A DNA stretch of 64,000 nt from CAWGCA01 sp963820955 (GTDB lineage: Bacteria > Pseudomonadota > Gammaproteobacteria > Chromatiales > Chromatiaceae). Shown piece by piece: positions 54,691-64,000 of this stretch. The stretch covers positions 45,946 to 109,945 of the forward strand of contig CAWGCA010000001.1 of assembly GCA_963820955.1 (NCBI GenBank), in the 5' to 3' direction. The notes beneath the pieces are model-generated. The model was not told where the DNA came from. It made no database searches and saw nothing but the letters and a program-made list of their open reading frames with translations. Position 1 is the first letter of the stretch, and the number at the start of each line of letters is the position of its first letter. Both the position numbers and the translations under genes were made by a program.

Positions 54691-55875
54691 ATGATAGATC
54701 ATAAAACCAACTATTTATATATACATAGAACACAAGGGACAGGTGTCGAAGGAGTTCATATTAAAGGTATAACTACTGCTTTTGCAAAGCTTGGCTATAA
54801 TGGAATTATAGTATCTCCGAACGGCATGCGCGAAAGTAATACGCCTAGTCAGTGCGAAAATATATCGAAGAGCAATAAGAAAGAAAATCTTGTCTATCGA
54901 GTAATAAGCGGAAAATTGCCGGAATTTATTTTTGAGATCTTGGAAATATTGAGTAATTTCGTATTAGTTAGAAGAGGTCGAAAAGCTATAAAACGTCACC
55001 AGATTGATTTTATTTACGAACGCTATGCAATATTTGGAGTATCTGGTCTCGTTCTTTCGTGCTTATATAAAATACCGATCATTCTGGAGTTGAATTATAC
55101 ATCGAGAAGTAACTTAGTGAGAAACAGAACTAGGTTGTTCGAACCACTTGCCTACTTTGTAGATAAAATGTTATTTACAAAAGTTACCGGTATCGCTGCG
55201 GTATCGACTAAACTTAAAGAGCAACTTATTGAACAGTTTGGTATTGATCAAGAAAAGATAGTTGTCACCCCCAATGGGTGTGATCTTGAGAAATTTATTG
55301 TTGAAGAGAGTAAATATCAATCCTTTCTAGACGATCCACTCGATGGCAAAGTCGTTATAGGTTTTGTAGGTGGATTTTATCCTTGGCATGGTCTTGATTT
55401 CTTAGTAAGTGCGTTTGAAATGATTGAGCGTAAACACACCGATGCCATTTTACTGTTAATTGGAGACGGACCGGAACATAAAAAGATAAAAGACTTAGTT
55501 GATCAAAAAAACTTGCAGAAAAAAGTTATATTTACTGGAAAAGTAAATCATAATGAATTGCCTAAATATTTGAACAAGTTCAGTATCGCGGTGATGCCGG
55601 ATTCAAACGACTATGGCTCCCCAATGAAAATATTTGAGTATATGGCATTTAAAAAGCCTTATGTTGCACCAGATTATGGTCCGATTGTAGAAGTAACTGA
55701 AGGGCAAGGTATTATTTTTAAAAAAAATGATCTCCCATCTTTTATAAAGTCACTAGAAACCTATTTAAACAATCCGCACTATGTTGAAAGAGATGGGATA
55801 AAAGGACGAGACTTGATTTTGAATAAATATAATTGGGTTGAAAACGCAAAAAAAGCACTACGCCTTATTGGATAG
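54691..55875 (+). CDS. glycosyltransferase family 4 protein
   Basis: A 394-residue GT-B glycosyltransferase. IVVTPNGCDLEKF and IGFVGGFYPWHGLDFLVSAFEMI are typical GT4 motifs, and SPMKIFEYMAFKKPYVAPDYGP contains the EX7E site. The donor sugar is unknown. It is much more AT-rich than the earlier genes and follows the broken amidotransferase by 36 bp, convergent with the next gene (18-bp overlap). Confidence 0.87.
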   Translation: MIDHKTNYLYIHRTQGTGVEGVHIKGITTAFAKLGYNGIIVSPNGMRESNTPSQCENISKSNKKENLVYRVISGKLPEFIFEILEILSNFVLVRRGRKAIKRHQIDFIYERYAIFGVSGLVLSCLYKIPIILELNYTSRSNLVRNRTRLFEPLAYFVDKMLFTKVTGIAAVSTKLKEQLIEQFGIDQEKIVVTPNGCDLEKFIVEESKYQSFLDDPLDGKVVIGFVGGFYPWHGLDFLVSAFEMIERKHTDAILLLIGDGPEHKKIKDLVDQKNLQKKVIFTGKVNHNELPKYLNKFSIAVMPDSNDYGSPMKIFEYMAFKKPYVAPDYGPIVEVTEGQGIIFKKNDLPSFIKSLETYLNNPHYVERDGIKGRDLILNKYNWVENAKKALRLIG

Positions 55876-57480
55876 AACGTGTTCTAAATAAAGCTTTGCT
55901 AGGAAACTATGTAATGTTTCTTTCCCGGTATACATCGATCTGAAATATTGCTTGTCGAGCATACCGAACCAAGCCAAAGGGGGGTAAGAACAGTTTTGGT
56001 ATTCTTTCTCCCAGCGCATTTTTTTTGTATATATCTGAACTTTTTTCGCGAATGGTTTGAATCCAGTTCTTTCTATAAAAGATAATAAATCCATCATCCA
56101 TCTACTTCGATCCATATTTGCGTTTGTGATTGGTAGAGTCTGTCGTGCTTTTGCAAACTCTAAGTAAAGTCTTCGCTGATATCGCCACTCGATGGGAATC
56201 ATCGACCAGTAATCCATCAATTCACGATCAAAAAGTGGGAGGCGCCATTCGTATTCAAAGAAATCATAAACACGCAAGGAATTACAGATGAATTTTGCCT
56301 GGCGTTCCTGGAGGTCCCACCACTCGAACAAATCTGCTGCCTGCTCAGGTGAATAGCCGGATATTTCACCAATCACGGCCTCGATTCTTCTATCGAATAA
56401 GTTTTTGAGTTCAATTTTTCGCTTGGGCCAATCCCAGAGCGTGTAATGGGCTCGATACAAGGAGTCAAACAGGTCACGACGCGTGATAGTGGTTTTCTCT
56501 GTGAATTGTTTCGGAATGTGACTTCCCGCCAGAAAATCACCGGAGTGCCCCGGCACAATTATGCCTTCAGAATCGATTGCACCTCGCTTTTTCAATTCGA
56601 AAACTGCTGGCCAGTCTTGTACATGCGGAACGGAACACAGATTGCCTGCATAGTGAAAATAACTCTGGAACTCATCTGTCTGTGACCATTGTTTCCAAAG
56701 ATCTGCACTGTAGGGAATATGAATCCATCGAAATCCCAAGTAATCAGCTAGTTCTCTGGAAATTCTGGATTCCCAACTTCCTTCCACCCCGTAGTTATAG
56801 CAAATAACATTTTTAATTCCTGCATCCTTTAGTGAAACACCGAGTAACCTTGAGTCGTATCCGGCGCTTAAAGGAATGACAACCTGGCGTTCACCAATAC
56901 TAATTACCAACCGCTCAAAAACTCTCTGGTGAACGTTCTCTAACTCGTCAATCAACCTGTTAGAAGAATACTTAAGAAAATTGTCGTGATGAAAAATATA
57001 GTAACGTTCCGTTGTTATAGAGGAATTGGTATTAAAATCATACTGCAAATATTCCCCTACTTGTAACTGCTCGACTCCTTCGCAAAGGGTATTCGGACCA
57101 GTGACATAGCCAGTTAATAAAAATTCATCAGCTATTATTTGATTGTGTTCACACCTGCCTAGCTGATCACGTACCCAGTATGCATTATCAGAAATACACA
57201 GCATGGGGCCGTTGAGTGCAAAAAAAATCGGAATGCTTCGCACATGATCAACTGCCGCTAGCACACAGTTATTATGCGTCGTTATGGCTGCAAATGAACC
57301 ATTCAGCGCGGAGACCATTGTTTTCCAATGATCGATGGATTTACATCGACTGAGAAATGAAGCTAGTTCGATTCCTGAATAACAGCGTCCTTGATAAAAT
57401 GCTGACCCACGGGCTAGAGTGTTCTCTGATCTACTCCACAAGGAGGATACCGAAATTTCTATTTTTCCAGAATAACTCAT
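55858..57480 (-). CDS. asparagine synthetase-like protein without catalytic Cys
   Basis: A 540-residue protein with the asparagine synthetase ATP-pyrophosphatase domain (VIPLSAGYDSRLL, a variant of the SGGxDS loop). Its N-terminal glutaminase-like region lacks Cys at position 2, so it cannot release ammonia from glutamine in the usual way. The C-terminal half (WRLPLFDRELMDYWSMIP) matches the substrate-side end of the family. In polysaccharide loci such proteins may modify carboxyl sugars; the real role is unknown. It is on the opposite strand to its neighbours, which suggests independent acquisition. Confidence 0.8.
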   Translation of the reverse strand: MSYSGKIEISVSSLWSRSENTLARGSAFYQGRCYSGIELASFLSRCKSIDHWKTMVSALNGSFAAITTHNNCVLAAVDHVRSIPIFFALNGPMLCISDNAYWVRDQLGRCEHNQIIADEFLLTGYVTGPNTLCEGVEQLQVGEYLQYDFNTNSSITTERYYIFHHDNFLKYSSNRLIDELENVHQRVFERLVISIGERQVVIPLSAGYDSRLLGVSLKDAGIKNVICYNYGVEGSWESRISRELADYLGFRWIHIPYSADLWKQWSQTDEFQSYFHYAGNLCSVPHVQDWPAVFELKKRGAIDSEGIIVPGHSGDFLAGSHIPKQFTEKTTITRRDLFDSLYRAHYTLWDWPKRKIELKNLFDRRIEAVIGEISGYSPEQAADLFEWWDLQERQAKFICNSLRVYDFFEYEWRLPLFDRELMDYWSMIPIEWRYQRRLYLEFAKARQTLPITNANMDRSRWMMDLLSFIERTGFKPFAKKVQIYTKKMRWEKEYQNCSYPPLAWFGMLDKQYFRSMYTGKETLHSFLAKLYLEHVLSNKA

Positions 57481-57714
57481 AGGTTCGACACTTACTTCTA
57501 TCAGATACTAAGCAGAAAAGATCATATCACCGATAAATTTGTAAGGAAGGAAAAACTCTACTCAGCATCATTTCTTGGAGATTTACTTGTTCGCCTTCTG
57601 GGATTCGTTCAAGACTCTAAAGTTGTATGCCGATAACCAGGTAAATATCGATACTTTGGCCCATTTTTTGATAAAATTGTGGCGTTAAAATTAAAAACTT
57701 AACCAGGATTTAGA

Positions 57715-58548
57715 ATGCGGTTACCAAGTTTCCTAATTCTCGGATCACAAAAGGCCGGCACTACGTCGCTGTACCACATATTGCGAAAGCACCCAGAAAT
57801 CTATATGCCAGATACCAAGGAAGTCAATTATTTTTTCTATGAGAGCAAGTATTCTAGGGGTATAAAATACTATAAGACTTTTTTCGAAAATACTCCCCAG
57901 GGAGTTAAGGCGATAGGAGAAGCCTCTCCCGGATATATCTGCCATCCGTTAGTACCAGAACGCATAAAAAGAGAACTGCCACATATAGAAAAACTGATAG
58001 TTACAGTAAGAAATCCAATAAATAGGGCGTTTTCACAATTTACAGATAATTTACGTCATTTGGAAGCGGAGTGTACCTTTGAAGAGGCTCTGAAGTTTTC
58101 ATTGAATGAGGTGTTTGAACCAGGAAAACTTGGATACTTCAGTAGAGGCACATACATCCAGTATATCGAAAGGTATGTCGATCTATTCGGTCGTAACAAT
58201 CTGCTTGTACTTGTTTTTGAGGATCTAATAAAAGATCCGTTGGCTTTCTATAGAAAATGTTTTGAATTTCTGGATGTAGACCCAGCGTTTCAATGTCCAG
58301 AAATGGAACGCAAGTTTAATGCATCTAATATATGGAGTAATCCAGTTTATAGTTGGTTTTTTGAGCATCCTAAAAGCACCTGTTTTCTTTCACCACACAT
58401 GCGACGCCTACTTTGCAGAGGAAAAGAAAGAAAGTATAAAGCCACTATGAGTCAAGAGACTAGAAACAGACTTATAGAATTTTACACACCCTGGAATAAT
58501 AGGTTATCTCAATTCCTTAATCGGGACTTATCGGAGTGGAATCAGTAA
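57715..58548 (+). CDS. sulfotransferase
   Basis: A 277-residue PAPS-dependent sulfotransferase. The PAPS-binding loop LGSQKAGTTSLY is at residues 9-20, IVTVRNPINRAFSQF is the 3'-phosphate motif and LVFEDLIKDP follows in normal order. It resembles carbohydrate O- or N-sulfotransferases, so sulfation of a sugar in the exopolysaccharide is the natural inference. AGGA 8 bases before the ATG. PAPS synthesis genes are not in the window. Confidence 0.87.
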   Translation: MRLPSFLILGSQKAGTTSLYHILRKHPEIYMPDTKEVNYFFYESKYSRGIKYYKTFFENTPQGVKAIGEASPGYICHPLVPERIKRELPHIEKLIVTVRNPINRAFSQFTDNLRHLEAECTFEEALKFSLNEVFEPGKLGYFSRGTYIQYIERYVDLFGRNNLLVLVFEDLIKDPLAFYRKCFEFLDVDPAFQCPEMERKFNASNIWSNPVYSWFFEHPKSTCFLSPHMRRLLCRGKERKYKATMSQETRNRLIEFYTPWNNRLSQFLNRDLSEWNQ

Positions 58549-58812
58549 ATACAGGGGACATCTGTGATGTACTTCCAAAGATTAGAAGGATAGAGCGTTT
58601 TATTATGCATTGGAAAGAAAATGAAAGTGACATATAAGTCACTTGAATTGCGAACCCCACACCTTCTTTAGAAGCTGAATTCAATAATCGTGGACTGAGG
58701 CAGATAAGCTTGAATTAGGTGAGAAGTAATATTGCCTTCCTTGGTAAGTAAGTTGTGCGGCTTTATTGGAATTTCTTAACACATCTATCGACACGAATAT
58801 CAGGATAAATTT

Positions 58813-60128
58813 GTGAGAGATTTGATTGTCACGCTAATAGTCTTCGGTGGACTGCCGTTTATTTTTTCAAGACCTTGGCTCGGTATTTTAATGTGGTCAT
58901 GGTTAGGTTATATGAACCCCCATCGACTTGCCTGGGGGTTTGCACAAAGCATGCCGTTCGCAGCCATCATTGGATTGGCGACACTTTTCAGTTTATTGAT
59001 CTCTAAAGAGCCCAAACGCTTACCTGTTAACGGTGTGGTAGTAACACTGATCCTGTTGAACATATGGATGCTAGTTACTAGCATTCTTTTCCTTTTTTCC
59101 AGAATATGCCTGGCCATTGGCATCTAAAGTCTACAAGATTCAACTTATGATTTTTGTAACCATGATGGTCATGTATACAAAAGAGAGGATTATTCTATTA
59201 ACGTGGGTCATTACACTTTCGATCGGATTTTTTGGTTTTAAAGGAGGCATATTCACTACTTTTAACCGGAGGTAAATTTATGGTATTGGGTCCAAGTGGA
59301 ACCTTTATCGCCGGTAATACAGAGATATCTTTGGCACTTACAATGGTTTTACCCCTGATGTGGTTTCTTTATCGAGATACCCAAAACAAATGGATTCGCT
59401 ACGGCTTGATAACGACGATGATATTTACCGCGTTCGCAATCGTCGGTTCCTATTCCAGAGGGGCGTTTTTGGCTGGAGCCGCCATGGCCGTTTTTATTTG
59501 GTGGAAGGGTCGTGGTAAATTGGTTTTAAGTTTGATCATTTTAGTTACGATTCCATTGATTCTGATGTTTATGCCGGATCAATGGTTTGACCGGATGGGG
59601 ACTATCCAGACTTATGAACAGGATGCTTCGGCGATGGGGAGGATCAATGCCTGGTGGTTTGCTTTTAACCTGACAAAAGACTACCCATTGACTGGTTGCG
59701 GTTTTAATTGTTTTACCCCGGAACTGTTTATGCTGTACGCTCCGGAGCCGACAAACTACCATTCTTCACACAGCATCTACTTTCAGATGCTGGGTCAACA
59801 TGGCTATGTAGGCTTGTTTCTGTTCCTGCTTTTTTTCTGGCTGGTTTGGCGCACTGGTTCGAGAATTAGATCTTATACAAAAAATACAGCTGAATGGCGG
59901 TGGGCCTTCGATCTCGCCTCAATGATTCAAGTTTGCTTAGTCGGTTATGCAGTTGGGGGAGCACTGCTTGGTTTGGCTTATTTTGATCTTCCATATCATT
60001 TAGCGGCAATTTTAGTTCTGGTTGAGCAACTATACATATCGGAAGCTAAAAAAGTTTCTGATCTGGAAATAATTCCGGACGAAAAAAGTGAGTACGATAA
60101 ACGATCCGTATATGCTGGGCATGGATAG
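58813..60128 (+). pseudogene. O-glycosylation ligase, exosortase A-associated, frameshifted
   Basis: The reading frame starts GTG at 58813 (MRDLIVTLIVFGGLPFIFSRPWLGIL, typical of this O-antigen-ligase-like family). An extra T in the T6 run at 59093-59098 shifts it: with five T the text continues FPEYAWPLASKVYKIQLM. A second extra base near 59257-59260 shifts again, after which the frame resumes LLTGGKFMVLGPSGTF to 60128. The rest is intact, with hydrophobic helices and the SYSRGAFLAG and YHSSHSIYFQMLGQHG blocks of the family. Two lesions argue for real decay, though homopolymer sequencing error could explain one. Confidence 0.8.
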
Positions 60129-60133
60129 GGAAA

Positions 60134-60898
60134 ATGGTGGAAGATAAACCTAAAGGCAATACTCAAAACGGATTTAAAGAACAGTGGCGTCAACGTTTTG
60201 AGTATTTTGCCAGTCGTTATGACGACGATGCTGGCATTGCCGGCTGGTCTGATACAGGCTTGAAAACAAGATTGCGTTTTTTTCTGAAAGCATGGAACGC
60301 TGACAGTTCAAGGAACTTTTGGCTTGATGTAGGATGTGGTGCTGGAACCTATTCGAAGATTTTATTGAAGGCGAGAAAAAAGGTACTTGCATTAGATTAT
60401 TCCTATCCAACTTTGATCAAAGCCCGCGAAAAAGTGGAAACTAGTCAGGATATTCAGTGGATACTGGCAGATGCTACCAACTTACCTCTGAAAAAAGAGG
60501 CCGTAGATGGCGTCCTGGCTCTCGGAGTTTCGCAGGCACTTCCAGATTCAGAGGATTTAGTTGCTGAACTGATGCAAACGCTCACTCCAGGAGGAGAGAT
60601 ATGGGTAGATGGTCTTAACAGGTTTTGTATCGTCAATCTTTGGAAAAAGGGGAGAAGGAAAATTCTTGGTCGCCCTGATCACCTGAGATATGAGTCGCCT
60701 TCAAGATTGCGTTCATTGCTATTGTCTGCAGGTGCTGAAAAAGCAAAGATAATTTGGATGCCAATGCTACCTGGCCGCTGGGTGTTGTTTCAGCGATGGG
60801 TAGATCGCTTTCAAATTTTATTTCAAATACCTCTAGTATCTCATGTAGTTTGTCATTCTTTTCTTATACGAGCATACAAAAAGGTACAAAACCGGTGA
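60134..60898 (+). CDS. SAM-dependent methyltransferase
   Basis: A 254-residue class I methyltransferase: motif I FWLDVGCGAGTYSKIL, acidic ALDYSYPTL, ILADATNLPL and GVSQALPDSEDLV. It would methylate a sugar or lipid carrier in the locus, but substrate is unknown. It begins 5 bp after the O-ligase frame and is followed 6 bp later by the deacetylase, so these form one transcription unit. Confidence 0.88.
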   Translation: MVEDKPKGNTQNGFKEQWRQRFEYFASRYDDDAGIAGWSDTGLKTRLRFFLKAWNADSSRNFWLDVGCGAGTYSKILLKARKKVLALDYSYPTLIKAREKVETSQDIQWILADATNLPLKKEAVDGVLALGVSQALPDSEDLVAELMQTLTPGGEIWVDGLNRFCIVNLWKKGRRKILGRPDHLRYESPSRLRSLLLSAGAEKAKIIWMPMLPGRWVLFQRWVDRFQILFQIPLVSHVVCHSFLIRAYKKVQNR

Positions 60899-60904
60899 TC
60901 AAGT

Positions 60905-61915
60905 ATGTTTATCAGTAGAACACTCGATAATATCATCGGAAGCACTTTGAGAAGTATCGCGAGGATAATTCCAAATAGAGTATTAGAAAGGCGTTTCACG
61001 ATTCTGATCTACCATCGTGTACTTGCCGAAAAAGATTCGTTGTTGAATGCAGAACCTGATGCGGAAACATTCAATTGGCAGATGGAGTTGCTTGCTCAAT
61101 ATTTTCGTCCTGTTCCACTTTTTCAAGCGCTTCAGGAGTTGGCGGAAGGAGAGGTATACCCAGGAACAGTATGTGTAACATTTGATGATGGATACGCAGA
61201 TAATTTCGAAGTGGCGCTACCTATCCTTAAGCGCTGGAACGTTCCAGCAACCTTCTTTATCGCAACGAACTATCTGGAACCCGGGCGAATGTGGAATGAT
61301 ACAGTAATAGAGACGGTTCGCCGCTTTGAAGGGAGTGAGGTGGACCTTTCTGATCTCGGGTTTGGAGTGGAAAAGCTTAGCACGATTGTGCACCGTAGGG
61401 CATTGATAAGAAAAGTGCTGTCGAGTTTGAAATATATGCCACTGACTGATAGATCATCTGCCGCCGAATTACTAGGTGAGCGAGTAACTGATTTACCCAA
61501 TAATTTGATGATGTCTGCTCAGCAGGTGCAGCAGCTATCCACCGCCGGAATGGAAGTGGGTGCCCATACGGTTAATCACCCGATTCTGTCTAGACTCACG
61601 GAAAAAGAAAGCAAATGCGAAATTCTTGAATCAGTCAATCAGCTCGAAACCTTGATCGGAAGACGCCCCAGATTTTTCGCGTATCCGAATGGAAGGCCTG
61701 AAGAAGATTATACAACAAGAGATAGACAATTAGTCGAGAGTATAGGGCTAAAGGCTGCTGTCTCGACACACCATGGCGCTATAGATAGCAGAGCCGATAT
61801 ATTTCAGCTTCCGCGTTTTACCCCTTGGGATAAAAAGCCAGAACGGTTCGCCGCGCGTCTTGCACTAAATAATATCCAGGGTAGTTCGGCACCACCAAAC
61901 CTACAACAGATATAA
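60905..61915 (+). CDS. polysaccharide deacetylase family protein
   Basis: A 336-residue NodB-fold deacetylase with motif 1 TFDDGYADN (metal Asp), motif 2 GAHTVNHP (metal His pair) and a later FFAYPNGR motif. It has no clear signal peptide, though the first 25 residues are basic and slightly hydrophobic. A second deacetylase is at 47.5 kb; this one is of a different subfamily (IYHRVLAEKD start), so they probably act on different substrates. Confidence 0.88.
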   Translation: MFISRTLDNIIGSTLRSIARIIPNRVLERRFTILIYHRVLAEKDSLLNAEPDAETFNWQMELLAQYFRPVPLFQALQELAEGEVYPGTVCVTFDDGYADNFEVALPILKRWNVPATFFIATNYLEPGRMWNDTVIETVRRFEGSEVDLSDLGFGVEKLSTIVHRRALIRKVLSSLKYMPLTDRSSAAELLGERVTDLPNNLMMSAQQVQQLSTAGMEVGAHTVNHPILSRLTEKESKCEILESVNQLETLIGRRPRFFAYPNGRPEEDYTTRDRQLVESIGLKAAVSTHHGAIDSRADIFQLPRFTPWDKKPERFAARLALNNIQGSSAPPNLQQI

Positions 61916-61924
61916 CAGCTAGAG

Positions 61925-63751
61925 TCAGAGGTTGTGGGCTTCCAGCCAAAGCTCGAGCATCATTAAAACCCAGATCAAAGTTCCGTAGTAGGTGGAATGT
62001 CCTTCACTATGTAGCTTTATCGCGCTTTCCAGAAAATTCGTATTAAATATGTTCCGCTGTTCAAGACTTCGAACACTCTTATAGGCGAGAGACTGTAGTT
62101 CAAGATTGGATGAGGTCCAAATGCCAAATGGAAGACCAAATCCGTGTTTTTTCTTCGTTATGATCGACTTAGGTAGGAAGTCTTTAACTGATTGCTTAAA
62201 AAAATAGCGTAATTTCCCTCGTGATAGTTTCCACGTGCTAGGTATTGCGCATGAAAAATCAACGACCTGATCATCCAGCATTGGATATGCGACATCAATT
62301 CCAGCCAGATGGCACATCCCGGTAACCTTTCGTATATCGTTGTCCGCAAGAGTAAATTTCCAGTCAAGATAAAGCATGCGGTTGAGAATGGATGCGTCTT
62401 CGGGTTCGTTATATCTATCACGCATTAGTTTCAACGGATCTTCCGTATCTACCTTGCTCAGAAATTCAGAGCTGAACATGAAAGAAAGGTCGCCAAAACG
62501 GTGGAGAAAATTATAAGTCTCAAATCGGTCTGGTAGAGGAATGCAGGCTTGCTCGATATAGCTCGCCGGTTTCCTTAGCAGAGTTATTGTCGAGTCACTG
62601 AAGCGGCGAGCCATTGGCTCCAGAATACCATGACGTATAGCCTTCGGAATTCCGTAATATTTTTCAAAAATAAACTGCTTGGCATAGCGCTGATTCCCTG
62701 CGAATAACTCATCACCTCCGTCGCCAGCCAGCAAAAGTTGAATGCCATCAGAAGCAGCTTCGCGCGCGCAGTAATAAGCAGGTAATGCAGATGAATTGCC
62801 AAACGGTTCTTCATAAGCAGATGCTATAGTATGCACCGTTGCGACTATATCTTCTGGCTTCACATAATATTCGTGCGAGCAGCTTCCAAAATGCTTGGAA
62901 GCTATGCGCGCATAGGGGATTTCATCATATCCTTCTGCCTCGAATCCTATCGAATAGGTATTTACAGGTTCGTCTGACTGTTGAGCCAGTAGTCCGGATA
63001 CAGTCGAACTGTCTATGCCGCCACTTAAAAATGACCCAATGGGTTGTTGCACTGCGGACGCATCTTTAACGGAATCACCTAGTACAGCCATCAGTTCTGC
63101 ACCGGCAGCATCTATATTCCGGCTTGAATGATCAGAAAAAGTAGGGCTCCAATATGTTTTTGTAGATAAAGATCCATCGGTCCAGGATAGTTCCTGAGCA
63201 GGCTTGAGTTTTTTTATGGCTTTATAAGCAGTACCGGGGCTGGGTATCATGTGAAAGTAAAGATAGTTAAATATTCCTTGGTGATCCAAGCAACGATTCA
63301 CAAGAGGATGGGAGAGAATTGGTTCGAGGTTGTTGCCAAAGATAAAAGAATTATCCGCTATTGTGAAATAAAGACTGCTAACACCTAAACGGTCTACGGC
63401 CAGCAACGCGTTGTCGTTCGTTACGTCGATAAGTACGAATGAAAAGTGGTTGCGAAGATAGAGAAAAATTCCGCGGCTAAACTTCTTCCAGCCATGGACT
63501 AACGCAGCCGCATTACTTTGTTCTCTTGCGATTGCTTCCAGCTCAGGATCAGCCCAACGAGGCCTTCCCACAATTATCGCCTGATAATGTCCATCGTTGA
63601 AAGAATTATCAGGATGTTTTGAGCACAACAAAAAACGATCTTTTGAACATGTAGTAAAGTCTAGCCCCATCGCTGTTGTCATCATGCGACATGTTTCAGG
63701 ATCAACATTACTACCGAATGGTGGTAAGTAACCAAAAAAATACTCTTCCAC
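61925..63751 (-). CDS. asparagine synthetase-like protein, no catalytic Cys
   Basis: A 608-residue asparagine synthetase-family protein. The ATP-pyrophosphatase loop SFLSGGIDSSTVSG and ALLLAGDGGDELFAG-type motif are intact, but the N-terminal glutaminase domain starts GTG GAA GAG and has no Cys2. No upstream in-frame start would add one before a stop. It should therefore rely on free ammonia or another donor, or act as an adenylating ligase. It lies on the opposite strand to the deacetylase. Compared with the disrupted XrtA amidotransferase it is clearly a different lineage. Confidence 0.83.
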   Translation of the reverse strand: MEEYFFGYLPPFGSNVDPETCRMMTTAMGLDFTTCSKDRFLLCSKHPDNSFNDGHYQAIIVGRPRWADPELEAIAREQSNAAALVHGWKKFSRGIFLYLRNHFSFVLIDVTNDNALLAVDRLGVSSLYFTIADNSFIFGNNLEPILSHPLVNRCLDHQGIFNYLYFHMIPSPGTAYKAIKKLKPAQELSWTDGSLSTKTYWSPTFSDHSSRNIDAAGAELMAVLGDSVKDASAVQQPIGSFLSGGIDSSTVSGLLAQQSDEPVNTYSIGFEAEGYDEIPYARIASKHFGSCSHEYYVKPEDIVATVHTIASAYEEPFGNSSALPAYYCAREAASDGIQLLLAGDGGDELFAGNQRYAKQFIFEKYYGIPKAIRHGILEPMARRFSDSTITLLRKPASYIEQACIPLPDRFETYNFLHRFGDLSFMFSSEFLSKVDTEDPLKLMRDRYNEPEDASILNRMLYLDWKFTLADNDIRKVTGMCHLAGIDVAYPMLDDQVVDFSCAIPSTWKLSRGKLRYFFKQSVKDFLPKSIITKKKHGFGLPFGIWTSSNLELQSLAYKSVRSLEQRNIFNTNFLESAIKLHSEGHSTYYGTLIWVLMMLELWLEAHNL

Positions 63752-63839
63752 TAGGGTTGCTCTTGAGAATAATTGTTACTTTTAAGTTAAAGAGGAAAGA
63801 GTGAAAAGCTGGAGTATTCTGAAAATTAATTGTGTCGTT

Positions 63840-64000
63840 TCAGTCCGCTTTCCATTCACCCGCTTGCTTCAGTTTATTGCGAAGCCCGGGTAAAGGGTAA
63901 CCATTTTTGTAAGCTTTTCTGGCATACTCAAGCGCCTTGGGATAGTCGTTTAGAGCAAAATTTACGAGTCCAATATTGTATTGAAGCTCAGATGAGTTTG
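63840..64000 (-). CDS. C-terminal fragment of a TPR protein (cut by window edge)
   Basis: The window ends within this minus-strand gene. The visible 52 residues read ELQYNIGLVNFALNDYPKALEYARKAYKNG, a tetratricopeptide repeat, then YPLPGLRNKLKQAGEWKAD and a TGA stop. Such C-terminal TPR units are frequent near XrtA clusters. The rest of the protein is outside the window, so its role cannot be judged. Confidence 0.75.
   Translation of the reverse strand, partial: NSSELQYNIGLVNFALNDYPKALEYARKAYKNGYPLPGLRNKLKQAGEWKAD

Overview
The window looks like a chromosomal segment of a free-living or symbiotic Gammaproteobacterium. Gene order and protein types (dksA-gluQ, pcnB-folK-panBC, thrH, GlgA/GlgC glycogen genes, a CbbY-type phosphatase, a complete exosortase A exopolysaccharide locus, multihaem c-type cytochrome) would fit an autotrophic, probably sulfur-oxidising lineage of the Chromatiales type. 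The taxon is an inference. There is no rRNA, no CRISPR array, no complete IS element and no prophage. One tRNA gene (Glu, CTC) is present.

Layout. 1-3 kb: an acyl carrier protein and a ketoacyl-ACP synthase, convergent with a CFA-synthase-like methyltransferase; a 261-bp MITE-like element sits exactly at their junction. 3-5.7 kb: a two-gene signalling unit, an RpfG-like HD-GYP response regulator and a REC-REC-Hpt protein. 6.3-13.2 kb: thrH, tRNA-Glu, pcnB, folK, panB, panC, an MscS channel and panD. 13.2-23.4 kb: a lipid A-type acyltransferase and a glycogen/hexose-phosphate module (glgA, pgi, glgC, a GH57 enzyme, malQ, galU). 23.4-28.3 kb: a deacetylase-fold hydrolase, a CBS protein, a DUF2835 protein, a membrane AAA+ ATPase fused to an OmpA domain, and an orphan. 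29-32.5 kb: an exported protein with four PKD repeats followed by ten CxxCH haem sites, behind a long leader holding two kinds of phased direct repeat. 32.6-40 kb: a Clp1/Grc3-type polynucleotide kinase fused to an RNase Z-type metallo-beta-lactamase, an exported ankyrin protein, gluQ, dksA, cbbY, an aminotransferase and cysZ.

40.4-64 kb is the XrtA (exosortase A) locus: export lipoprotein, chain-length regulator, tyrosine autokinase, outer-membrane barrel, AAA ATPase, UDP-GlcNAc 2-epimerase, polysaccharide deacetylase, FemAB protein, glycosyltransferase and xrtA. A more AT-rich tail follows, with an amidotransferase, glycosyltransferase, two further asparagine-synthetase-like proteins, a sulfotransferase, an O-glycosylation ligase, a methyltransferase, a deacetylase and a TPR protein cut by the window edge. 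Two XrtA-associated genes in this tail are broken: the amidotransferase (nonsense codon plus -1 frameshift) and the O-ligase (two frameshifts).

A dispersed intergenic repeat of about 100 bp, not assigned to a known family here, occurs at least four times (near 3.0, 10.9, 14.4 and 25.3 kb, both orientations). The points most worth a second look are the Clp1-RNase Z fusion, the PKD-decahaem cytochrome with its phased-repeat promoter, the MITE-like element, the dispersed repeat family, and the decay of selected XrtA genes next to an intact xrtA.
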